DNA of 5,599 bases, taken from positions 1-5,599 of the forward strand of contig JAAZIE010000249.1 in assembly GCA_012510305.1 (NCBI GenBank), in the 5' to 3' direction. The notes under the pieces were generated by a model, which saw nothing but the letters and a program-made list of their open reading frames with translations, made no database searches and was not told the DNA's origin. The position numbers were made by a program, and so were the translations under genes. Origin of the DNA: Bacillota bacterium (lineage in GTDB: Bacteria; Bacillota; Dethiobacteria; DTU022). Shown here piece by piece: positions 1 to 5,477 of the stretch. How positions within the stretch are numbered: position 1 is the stretch's first letter; every line of letters begins with the position of its first letter.

Positions 1-1
1 A

Positions 2-571
2 TATCATATTGTCCTTGCGATCATGGTGGTCCTGTCGGCGGCGCTTTTACTTTATTTCAGCGGTTGCCCTTTCGGTAAAATGAGAGGCGGGGCAGCAATT
101 GACTCCAATCTTGAAGCAGCCCTGCGGGAGCATCTGGGCAAGCGCTGGGGTGCTCTCACCGTTGAAGATTGGGCGGGTCTGAAAAAGGTGGAATTCCCGG
201 GATGTTCCATTGAAAGACTGGCGGGCTTTGAGCATGCTGTCAACCTGCGTGAGCTGAACTTGCGCAATAACGAGATCGAAGACCCGGCCCCCCTGGGCGA
301 ACTGCCCCGCCTGAAATACCTGAACCTGGCTGATAATAAAATCAAGGATATTTCAGGCTTAAACGGGGCTGTTTTGAACGGGCTGGCGCACCTCGATGTG
401 AGCATTAACCGGATCGACGACCTCTCCGCTCTTGATTGGGATGAGCTGAAAGCGCTCACCCACCTGGACATACGTTACAATTATATTGATTTGCAGGACC
501 GGGAGGTCGCGGAGCTGCTCTCAGATCTGAGGTCGCGCGGTGTCAATGTGCTCTCGGAGCCCATGTATTAG
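2..571 (+). CDS. Leucine-rich-repeat lipoprotein, 5'-truncated by the window edge
   Basis: The frame is open from base 2 and ends at TAG 569-571. The first ATG is at 23, but it has no Shine-Dalgarno sequence and lies inside a hydrophobic stretch that begins upstream (YHIVLAIMVVLSAALLL), so the true start, with its basic n-region, is probably outside the window. Counting from that ATG, residues 12-15 read FSGC, a lipobox-like site; Cys15 would be lipidated after signal peptidase II cleavage. F at -3 is less usual than L. Residues 29-52 (LEAALREHLGK...LTVEDWAGL) resemble the cap found ahead of LRRs in many Firmicute surface proteins. About five LRR units follow from residue 53, with the consensus LxxLxLxxNxIxD clearest at 75-84 (LRELNLRNNE), 97-106 and 121-132. 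The end (NYIDLQDREVAELLSDLRSRG) looks like an LRR C-terminal cap. It is probably an extracytoplasmic binding protein; the ligand is unknown. No catalytic motif is visible. Confidence 0.82.
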   Translation, partial: YHIVLAIMVVLSAALLLYFSGCPFGKMRGGAAIDSNLEAALREHLGKRWGALTVEDWAGLKKVEFPGCSIERLAGFEHAVNLRELNLRNNEIEDPAPLGELPRLKYLNLADNKIKDISGLNGAVLNGLAHLDVSINRIDDLSALDWDELKALTHLDIRYNYIDLQDREVAELLSDLRSRGVNVLSEPMY

Positions 572-777
572 CGCTCCAGCCGTCTTTCCGGCAAAATAGA
601 AACAGGGGGGAGCGCTCCCAAGAGGCTTCGGATATAATCCCGTTTTTTATCCCGGTCCAAAAAAACAGTGTTTTCACTTTCTTTTAAAGAGCCTGGACAA
701 AGGCTGGAGCGTGCTCCCGTGGCCCGGAGGGAACATTTATGATCCACGATAAAAAGTGTCGCGGAGTGTTCAAATTT

Positions 778-805
778 GCAGGAAATATCTAGATAATCAC
801 GAAAT
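778..805 (+). promoter_or_regulatory. Sigma-H-like promoter motif upstream of the beta-helix gene
   Basis: AGGAAAT (780-786) fits the sigma-H -35 pattern AGGAWWW. After 11 bases, CACGAAA (798-804) approximates the -10 pattern RNNGAAT; GAA is kept, the final T is A and the R is C. The spacing is that of the Bacillus spoVG promoter. The implied start near 811 would give a leader of about 195 bases before the ATG at 1006. The same arrangement recurs upstream of comEC (2778-2805), which is the main reason to take it seriously. The call is from consensus only. Confidence 0.42.
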
Positions 806-926
806 AGTTGGGGTGGGCTCTTGATCCAATTGCACAAGGTTATCGCGTAAAAGGCCCGCGGGCGCGACGGGACGGCCCTGTCGACATAAGCCTAAGTCAA
901 TCAGGGGCACTTGAAAGGAGGGCTGC

Positions 927-956
927 TTGAACAGTCACAGGCAAACAGTATATAGA
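927..956 (+). promoter_or_regulatory. Possible sigma-A-type promoter of the beta-helix gene
   Basis: TTGAAC (927-932) is a fair -35 box. The AT-rich run that follows offers TATATA (949-954, 16-base spacer) or TATAGA (951-956, 18-base spacer) as -10 box. Each -10 option has two mismatches to TATAAT, so the site is only moderate. It would give a short leader of about 45 bases before the start codon at 1006. Confidence 0.35.
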
Positions 957-985
957 GATAGCAAGCGACAAAGAATTTTATTTCC

Positions 986-992
986 AGGGAGG
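986..992 (+). promoter_or_regulatory. Ribosome binding site of the beta-helix gene
   Basis: AGGGAGG contains the core GGAGG (988-992). The gap to the ATG at 1006 is 13 bases, longer than the usual 6-10. No better start codon in this frame sits closer, and the encoded protein begins with a good signal peptide, so the ATG at 1006 is kept. Confidence 0.6.
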
Positions 993-1005
993 AAAACAAA
1001 AATCA

Positions 1006-2508
1006 ATGCACTTTAAAATCAAAGTACCGATCATAGCAGTGCTAATTGTCTTGATGCTGGGTTTGCTGTGCGGCACGGCATTTGCTGTAGGGCCGGGTGA
1101 GCTTTATGTGGAGGCAAATTATAACGGTGAAGGAAGTGACGGTACTTCCGAGAGCCCCTTCAAGACGATCCGGGAGGCTGTTGAAGCAGCTGAAGATGGA
1201 GATATTGTCAAGGTGCGGGCAGGGGAATATGATGTCACCTGCTTTGATGGTGATAAATTTATAGACTACTTGCGAATCGAAAAGCCGATCACCATACAGG
1301 CGGCGGATATGCAAAATAGGCCTGTTTTGAAGGCAACTTACGGCGGCGATATGGCTTTTCACCGCCAGGCGACCGTGCACATCTACAAAACAGATCATGT
1401 TACCCTTGACGGGCTGATCATATATGCAATCACCGACTACCCCAGTTCATTCATTAAGGCCCTGGAGATAACCGGAGCCAACCATGCAACCATAAATAAC
1501 TGTGTAATCTACGGCGGCGGGGATACGGCGATTTACCTGTCAGGCGCCGGAGTGGGCAAATATACGATTAAAAACAACATTCTTCACGGCGCTATTGTTC
1601 CGGCAAACGGCGCCGGCAACGGGCCCGGCGGCGAAGAAGCGATCATCAGCGGCAATACAATCAACGCGAGCATCTCTTTCACGGGGAAAACCAATTCGGG
1701 ATGGGATCCGAATTCCTTTGAAAACTACCCGATTATTCAGGGCAATGTGATTAACGGCACCGCTCAGGGGATGCTGATCAACAGCCGGGATGAAGACCCC
1801 GGCAAGCTGATTACTGATGAAATGATGGACCGGATTTTGAAAAACAACCGCTTCCCCGAAGGGGTTGTTCAAGCAGTACAGGACAGCTACGAGTATTACG
1901 GTGCAGAGCTGCATCGTAAAAGACTGATCTTAAATACCGAGTTCGCAAAAATAGGGGAAACCGGCGAGATAAAGCTCACTTTTGCTCAATCGGGAGTGAC
2001 TTTGGTCATAGACTCGCCGGCAGACGACGCCTACGTCTCTGTAACCCGGTACAACGCCGATGACAGGAGCGCTCCCGCCGGGGTGGTTCCGGCGGGCATA
2101 TACCTGCGCCTGGAGCGCAGCGATAACCTGGCCGGTGCAACTGTGCGCATCGAGGTAGCGTACGACCCGGATGAACTGCCTGCTGGAATGTGCGAAGATG
2201 ATCTTAGGCTTTACCGCTACAGCGAGGAAAGGGGGCAGTGGGAAATTGTTGCCCGCCAGGGTGTGGATAAAGAAGGTCAGTTTCTCTGGGCGGAGCTGGA
2301 TACTTTCAGCCTCTTCGGTATTTTTGCCGGTTCTCCCGGTGAAGAATCTGCAACCGGTGATTCGGAAAGGGGAGATACAGGAATGCCATCTGATCGGCCC
2401 GACCTGCCGCAGACTTCCGCCGGCCTGCCCTGCTGCTTCATCTCAGGGCTGCTCGCGCTTGCGGGCAGCTTTCTGCTGGTTCGCAAAAAGGGGTTGCCCG
2501 GTCGTTAA
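1006..2508 (+). CDS. Secreted parallel beta-helix protein with LPQTS cell-wall sorting signal
   Basis: 500 residues. The N-terminus is a signal peptide: basic start (MHFKIK), hydrophobic core 8-22, likely cleavage after AFA at residue 27. Residues 33-75 (LYVEANYNGEGSDGTSESPF, then KTIREAVEAAEDGDIVKVRAGEY) are the typical opening of right-handed parallel beta-helix proteins of the DUF1565/pectate-lyase-like type. Helix rungs continue to about residue 265, with asparagine-rich turns (ATINNCVIYGG, TIKNNILHG, IISGNTIN, IIQGNVINGT). Residues 303-440 form a second domain that ends in DLRLYRYSEERGQWEIV and WAELDTFSLFGIF, a pattern known from C-terminal modules of secreted surface proteins. A Ser/Asp/Pro-rich linker leads to LPQTS (467-471), a hydrophobic segment (about 474-492) and a basic tail RKKGLPGR, i.e. 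a sortase signal with S in place of G. I see no catalytic residues that would justify calling it a lyase; adhesion or glycan binding is possible. It is probably monocistronic, with a strong terminator downstream. No sortase gene is in the window. Confidence 0.88.
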   Translation: MHFKIKVPIIAVLIVLMLGLLCGTAFAVGPGELYVEANYNGEGSDGTSESPFKTIREAVEAAEDGDIVKVRAGEYDVTCFDGDKFIDYLRIEKPITIQAADMQNRPVLKATYGGDMAFHRQATVHIYKTDHVTLDGLIIYAITDYPSSFIKALEITGANHATINNCVIYGGGDTAIYLSGAGVGKYTIKNNILHGAIVPANGAGNGPGGEEAIISGNTINASISFTGKTNSGWDPNSFENYPIIQGNVINGTAQGMLINSRDEDPGKLITDEMMDRILKNNRFPEGVVQAVQDSYEYYGAELHRKRLILNTEFAKIGETGEIKLTFAQSGVTLVIDSPADDAYVSVTRYNADDRSAPAGVVPAGIYLRLERSDNLAGATVRIEVAYDPDELPAGMCEDDLRLYRYSEERGQWEIVARQGVDKEGQFLWAELDTFSLFGIFAGSPGEESATGDSERGDTGMPSDRPDLPQTSAGLPCCFISGLLALAGSFLLVRKKGLPGR

Positions 2509-2602
2509 GACAGGCCGCGGTTAGGATTTACCATGAGTTAAAGAGAAGCCCAACAATCTCAAGATCTACTTGACAGTATTGATCGAAAATAAGCAAGGAT
2601 AT

Positions 2603-2637
2603 TATGCAGCCGGCAGCAAGCCGGCTGCATACTTTTT
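2603..2637 (+). terminator. Rho-independent terminator of the beta-helix gene
   Basis: A perfect 11-bp stem, ATGCAGCCGGC (2604-2614) with GCCGGCTGCAT (2620-2630), encloses the loop AGCAA; an outer T-A pair (2603/2631) extends it to 12 bp. It is followed by C and five T (2633-2637). It lies 95 bases after the stop codon at 2508 and insulates comEC from upstream transcription. Confidence 0.93.
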
Positions 2638-2777
2638 GGTGTGCCCATCACCGGTGCTGAGGTCAAAAGCCCGGGGCCGCGATTTGTCGCATTTTTATAG
2701 ATGAATAACAGTTTCGATTAAGGTTGAAGTGCCTTCGCTTCATCTCTTTAAAAAAAAGCTAAAACAGGAAAAGATTA

Positions 2778-2805
2778 GCAGGTATTATCGATTTTCTGTC
2801 GAAAT
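2778..2805 (+). promoter_or_regulatory. Sigma-H-like promoter overlapping an exact Spo0A box, upstream of comEC
   Basis: AGGTATT (2780-2786), 11 bases, then GTCGAAA (2797+2 to 2804) reproduce the sigma-H layout AGGAWWW-N11-RNNGAAT with one mismatch in each box. TGTCGAA at 2797-2803 is an exact Spo0A box and overlaps the -10 element. No sigma-A promoter of comparable quality was found in 2641-2929. A start near 2811 would give a leader of about 120 bases. Whether sigma-H, Spo0A or both act here cannot be told from sequence; consensus for both is known from Bacillus and Clostridia. Confidence 0.5.
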
Positions 2806-2842
2806 GCGAAGCCAGATGATTGAAGAGATGGCCTGATTTTTA

Positions 2843-2877
2843 CCGGGCACCAGCTTGTTTCGGGTTGGAGGGCCCGG
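2843..2877 (+). other. Hairpin in the probable comEC leader
   Basis: CCGGGC (2843-2848) pairs with GCCCGG (2872-2877). Inside it, CCAG (2850-2853) can pair with TTGG (2865-2868, one G-U pair), leaving an 11-base loop. It lies about 40 bases upstream of the ribosome binding site and has no T-tract, so it is not a terminator. I recognise no riboswitch class. Confidence 0.35.
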
Positions 2878-2916
2878 CTTCTCGCCAGTTCACTGAACCC
2901 TGAAAACGTTTGGGGA

Positions 2917-2925
2917 GAGGTGATC
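2917..2925 (+). promoter_or_regulatory. Strong ribosome binding site that fixes the TTG start of comEC
   Basis: GAGGTGATC is complementary over nine bases to the usual 16S rRNA 3' end. The GAGG core ends nine bases before TTG 2930-2932, ideal spacing. The first in-frame ATG (2954) is 24 bases further on and has no such site, so TTG is preferred. Confidence 0.85.
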
Positions 2926-2929
2926 CGCT

Positions 2930-5401
2930 TTGGAATTTGCGCTCCGGCCCCTCATGGCCATCAGCCTCTGCTATATCGCCGGCATCGCCCTGGGGCGGCT
3001 CTGGCTGGAGGCACCGCTGTGGGCGCTGCTGCTGCCGGGGGCGCTGCTCATCGCCGCAGGGTGGGCTCTTTGGAAAAGACGCCTCAGTTTCTTTGCGGCT
3101 TTTTTGTTTCTGGCAGCAGCGACCGCGGGGGCGGCATCTTTTTTTGTCGCTTTTTATCCGCCGGACGCCGGCGAAGGGATCCTCGACTATGCTGGCAGGC
3201 CTTTGTATGTCGAGGGGACGATCGTAGAAGAACCGCTGCACCATGAGGATCACAGCGTCTACGTGCTGCAAGTGGATCGGGTGGCGATACCCGAGGGAAG
3301 CCGTGATCTTTCGGGCAAAATTCTGGTCAAGGTCTATGGCGGAGAGCAGGAGTTTTACCGCTACGGTGAGAGGCTGCGCCTGCGCGGCACCATTGTCGAG
3401 CCGCCGGGAAGGCGCGTGCCCGGCGGATTTGACTACGCCTTCTATCTGCGCTCCCAGGGCATCGACGGCCTGCTTTACCCCAAACCGGTGCGCATAAAAT
3501 CGCTGGGTGAAGGGGATCCCGGGCGGTTGGCCGCTGCCGCCGTGGCCCTGCGCAGCCGCCTGGTGGCCGTGATCGATGGAAATCTGCCCTCGCCGGCGGC
3601 GGAACTTTTAACGGGGATCCTCTTCGGGCAGCGCAGCAAGCTGCCCGAGGAGGTGCAGGAGAACTTCAGATCTGCGGGCACCGGCCACCTCTTTGCTGTC
3701 AGCGGCCTCCACGTGGGGTTGGTCTCGGCGCTGATCCTGGGGCTGTGGCGCCTGTTGGGCCTGCGGGGGAAACTGCCGCTGGCGACGGCGATAGTATTGG
3801 TCTTTGGTTACGCTTATCTCACCGGGATGCGCCCCTCGGCGCTGCGGGCGGCGATGATGATCTCTTTCGCCCTGGGAGCGCTGCTGCTGGAGCGCGAGCG
3901 CGATCTGCCCACCACGGTGGCCCTGGCCGCCCTGGTGACGCTGTTGATAAACCCTCTTTACCTGTTCAGCATCGGCTTCCAGCTTTCCTATAGCGCCACG
4001 CTCTCCATCATCTACCTGCAGCCGCCCCTGGCCGAAGCTGCCTTGAAGCTGAAAATACCCCGCTTTATCCGGCCTCTTCTCACGGTGACGCTGGCGGCGC
4101 AGATCGGGGTATTGCCGCTCTGTGCCTACTATTTTCAGCATATCCCGGCAGGCGCGCTCTTTTTCAACCTGCTCCTGCTGCCGCTGATGGCGCCGGTAGT
4201 GGGTTTGGGACTGGGCGGCGCCCTGCTGGGGCTCATTTCTCCCATCGCCGCCCGGGCGGCGCTATTCCCCTGCCGTTTCCTGTTGGAACTGGTCCTGGTC
4301 ATTACCGGCCTGGCCCGCTATCCCCTGTTTTACCGGCCGGTTTTTCCGCCGGGCCCGGCGACACTGGTTGTTCTGTACGGGCTGCTTGCCGCTGTCACCG
4401 CTTTCTATTACCAGTATCGCTGCCGCCGGCAGGAGACGCTGGTCCACCGGGACACACCGCCGGGAAAAAGATCCGGGGTTTTCGCGATCGCTTCGCAGCG
4501 CTTCCCCCGCCGGATTCTTCTTTTTGCAATCCTGGGGATCGCCGTCCTGCTGGTATGGGGTTTTATCCTCGTCCCCTCATCTTCGCCCGACCTGGTGGTG
4601 ACCTATCTCGATGTGGGCCAGGGGGCGGCGGCCCTGGTGGAAGCGCCCTGCGGGACGACCCTGCTCATCGATGGAGGCGGGGAGCCGCCGCACCGGGGGG
4701 ATCCGGGCAGAACGGGCGAGATGGTGCTGCTCCCTTTTTTGCGGCGGCAGGGGATCCGCTCCATCGATCTTGCTGTGATCAGCCATCCTCATGAAGATCA
4801 TTTCGGCGGGATGCTGCCGCTTATTGAGGAGATTCCCGTAAACGCAATTTTGATCTCGCCGGTGCCGGGAGAATCGCCTTTCTACGAGCAGCTGCTGAAG
4901 AACGCCGCCGCCCGGAAAATCCCCGTTGAAAAAGTAGGTGCGGGGCGTCGCTGGAACGCCCCCTCGGGCCTGCTCATGGAGACCCTCGGTCCCCCGCCGG
5001 AACTTTTCGAGGGGACCGGCAGCGACCTGAACAATAACTCGCTGGTGATGAAGTTGACGTTTGGGGATACCAGCTTTTTATTTTGCGGAGATATGGAAGA
5101 TGACGCTGCCGCTGAACTGCTCTTGAGAGAAAAAAACCTGGCGGCTGCGGTGTTTCTGGTGCCGCACCACGGCGGTTTCATGGAGGCGCTGCCCCGGCTG
5201 CTTCATGTGGTGCAGCCGCGGTATGCCGTTATCTCGGTAGGAACAAACCCCTTTGGCCATCCCCGGGCGGAGACGCTGGCCGCTCTCGAGGAAGCCGGGG
5301 TCAAAACCTTTCGCACCGATCTGCACGGCACGGTTATCTTCCGGACAGACGGACGGATGATTTGCGTGGAGACGATGCAAGAACCGGCGTTGGCACGGTA
5401 G
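2930..5401 (+). CDS. comEC: ComEC/Rec2-family competence DNA channel protein, full length
   Basis: 823 residues, slightly longer than Bacillus subtilis ComEC. The family forms the inner-membrane channel that carries single-stranded DNA into the cytoplasm during natural transformation. Order of parts: membrane helices at about 10-75; DUF4131/OB-like extracellular domain about 88-190 (PLYVEGTIVEEP, FDYAFYLRSQGIDG); Competence domain about 222-500 with the family hallmarks GTGHLFAVSGLHVGL (250-264) and TGMRPSALRAAMM (298-310) and many helices; a further helix at about 530-548; then a metallo-beta-lactamase-like domain from about 555 (YLDVGQGAAALVE). In that domain HPHEDH (H619, H621, D623, H624), CGDMED (D721), PHHGG (H746, H747) and GTNPFGHP (H777) preserve the metal-site pattern; in the family it is proposed to degrade the non-transported strand. 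The OB-like domain has no cysteine, so the disulfide described in B. subtilis ComEC is absent. It starts at TTG, supported by its ribosome binding site. It appears to be transcribed alone; comEA is not adjacent upstream. Confidence 0.97.
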   Translation: MEFALRPLMAISLCYIAGIALGRLWLEAPLWALLLPGALLIAAGWALWKRRLSFFAAFLFLAAATAGAASFFVAFYPPDAGEGILDYAGRPLYVEGTIVEEPLHHEDHSVYVLQVDRVAIPEGSRDLSGKILVKVYGGEQEFYRYGERLRLRGTIVEPPGRRVPGGFDYAFYLRSQGIDGLLYPKPVRIKSLGEGDPGRLAAAAVALRSRLVAVIDGNLPSPAAELLTGILFGQRSKLPEEVQENFRSAGTGHLFAVSGLHVGLVSALILGLWRLLGLRGKLPLATAIVLVFGYAYLTGMRPSALRAAMMISFALGALLLERERDLPTTVALAALVTLLINPLYLFSIGFQLSYSATLSIIYLQPPLAEAALKLKIPRFIRPLLTVTLAAQIGVLPLCAYYFQHIPAGALFFNLLLLPLMAPVVGLGLGGALLGLISPIAARAALFPCRFLLELVLVITGLARYPLFYRPVFPPGPATLVVLYGLLAAVTAFYYQYRCRRQETLVHRDTPPGKRSGVFAIASQRFPRRILLFAILGIAVLLVWGFILVPSSSPDLVVTYLDVGQGAAALVEAPCGTTLLIDGGGEPPHRGDPGRTGEMVLLPFLRRQGIRSIDLAVISHPHEDHFGGMLPLIEEIPVNAILISPVPGESPFYEQLLKNAAARKIPVEKVGAGRRWNAPSGLLMETLGPPPELFEGTGSDLNNNSLVMKLTFGDTSFLFCGDMEDDAAAELLLREKNLAAAVFLVPHHGGFMEALPRLLHVVQPRYAVISVGTNPFGHPRAETLAALEEAGVKTFRTDLHGTVIFRTDGRMICVETMQEPALAR

Positions 5402-5416
5402 TATTTTCAAATCCAG

Positions 5417-5433
5417 CCCTTTTCCCCAAAGGG
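5417..5433. repeat. Small inverted repeat just after comEC
   Basis: CCCTTT (5417-5422) and AAAGGG (5428-5433) flank TCCCC; the alternative pairing CCCC (5424-5427) with GGGG is also possible. No T-tract follows on either strand, so it is not a normal terminator. Runs of this CCCCTTT/AAAGGGG kind are common in dispersed intergenic repeats, which is a resemblance only. Confidence 0.4.
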
Positions 5434-5444
5434 GGGATTGCGTT

Positions 5445-5477
5445 ATGCAACAGGAGGGACGGTCGTTGCTGTTGCAT
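5445..5477. repeat. 9-bp perfect inverted repeat downstream of comEC
   Basis: ATGCAACAG (5445-5453) and CTGTTGCAT (5469-5477) are perfect inverted copies separated by 15 bases. The right arm is followed by a 26-base pyrimidine tract (to 5503) that starts CTTTCC, so as RNA it could be a poor terminator for comEC. TGCAACA recurs at 5515-5521 and could pair with the same right arm, giving two exclusive folds. Confidence 0.55.

Larger units (their letters stand above)
572..1005. other. Gene-free 434-base intergenic region with inverted repeats and possible promoters
   Basis: No convincing gene lies here. It holds an arm pair CGCTCCAGCC (572-581) / GGCTGGAGCG (702-711), a 12-base palindrome GGGAGCGCTCCC (608-619), two adjacent small hairpins (AGCCT 690-694 with AGGCT 701-705; GGAGC 706-710 with GCTCC 713-717), a palindrome GCCCGCGGGC (854-863), and a nested hairpin around 889-924 (AAGT/ACTT inside AGCC/GGCT). 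No strong terminator for the LRR gene is visible: the nearest candidate is a 4-bp stem GGAT/ATCC at 630-640 followed by six T (643-648). Two promoter candidates are listed separately. Confidence 0.6.
2509..2929. other. Gene-free 421-base intergenic region between the surface-protein gene and comEC
   Basis: No coding sequence is supported. From left to right it holds a rho-independent terminator (2603-2637), a small hairpin GCGA/TCGC followed by five T near 2681-2697 that could be a weak second stop, a TGAAG/CTTCA inverted repeat near 2724-2742 followed by an A-run, a sigma-H/Spo0A-like motif (2778-2805), and a hairpin (2843-2877) between that motif and the comEC ribosome binding site. The region is clearly more AT-rich than comEC. 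Confidence 0.65.

Noticed and set aside
633..638. Perfect TATAAT hexamer
   Set aside because: No -35-like sequence lies 16-18 bases upstream (the spot is occupied by the GGGAGCGCTCCC palindrome).
739..792. 17-codon + strand ORF with a GGAGGG site seven bases upstream (MIHDKKCRGVF...)
   Set aside because: It is short, with no amino-acid bias that would mark a leader peptide, and it lies over the upstream half of the sigma-H-like motif; the ribosome binding site match alone is not enough.
568..837. Minus-strand open frame of 89 codons in the first intergenic region
   Set aside because: It starts at TTG without a ribosome binding site, ends on the LRR stop codon, and its translation shows no recognisable family or fold pattern.
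931..975. Partial likeness to the c-di-GMP-I (GEMM) riboswitch (ACAGGCAAAC ... GCGACAAAG)
   Set aside because: The second helical half with its GCCUA and tetraloop receptor parts is missing, and the first stem does not pair.
1006..2508. Calling the beta-helix protein a pectate lyase
   Set aside because: The fold opening is shared by many non-enzymatic proteins, and no Asp cluster or Arg of the known active sites could be identified.
2570..2605. Perfect TTGACA with TATTAT downstream
   Set aside because: The spacer is 24 bases, far too long, and the -10 candidate overlaps the terminator stem, so any transcript would end at once.
2954..2956. ATG as alternative comEC start
   Set aside because: It has no ribosome binding site, while TTG 2930 has one of excellent sequence and spacing.
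5334..5477. Minus-strand ORF starting at 5477 with a good GGGAGG site
   Set aside because: The purine-rich site is a by-product of the pyrimidine tract, and the 48-residue product overlaps the comEC 3' end without recognisable features.
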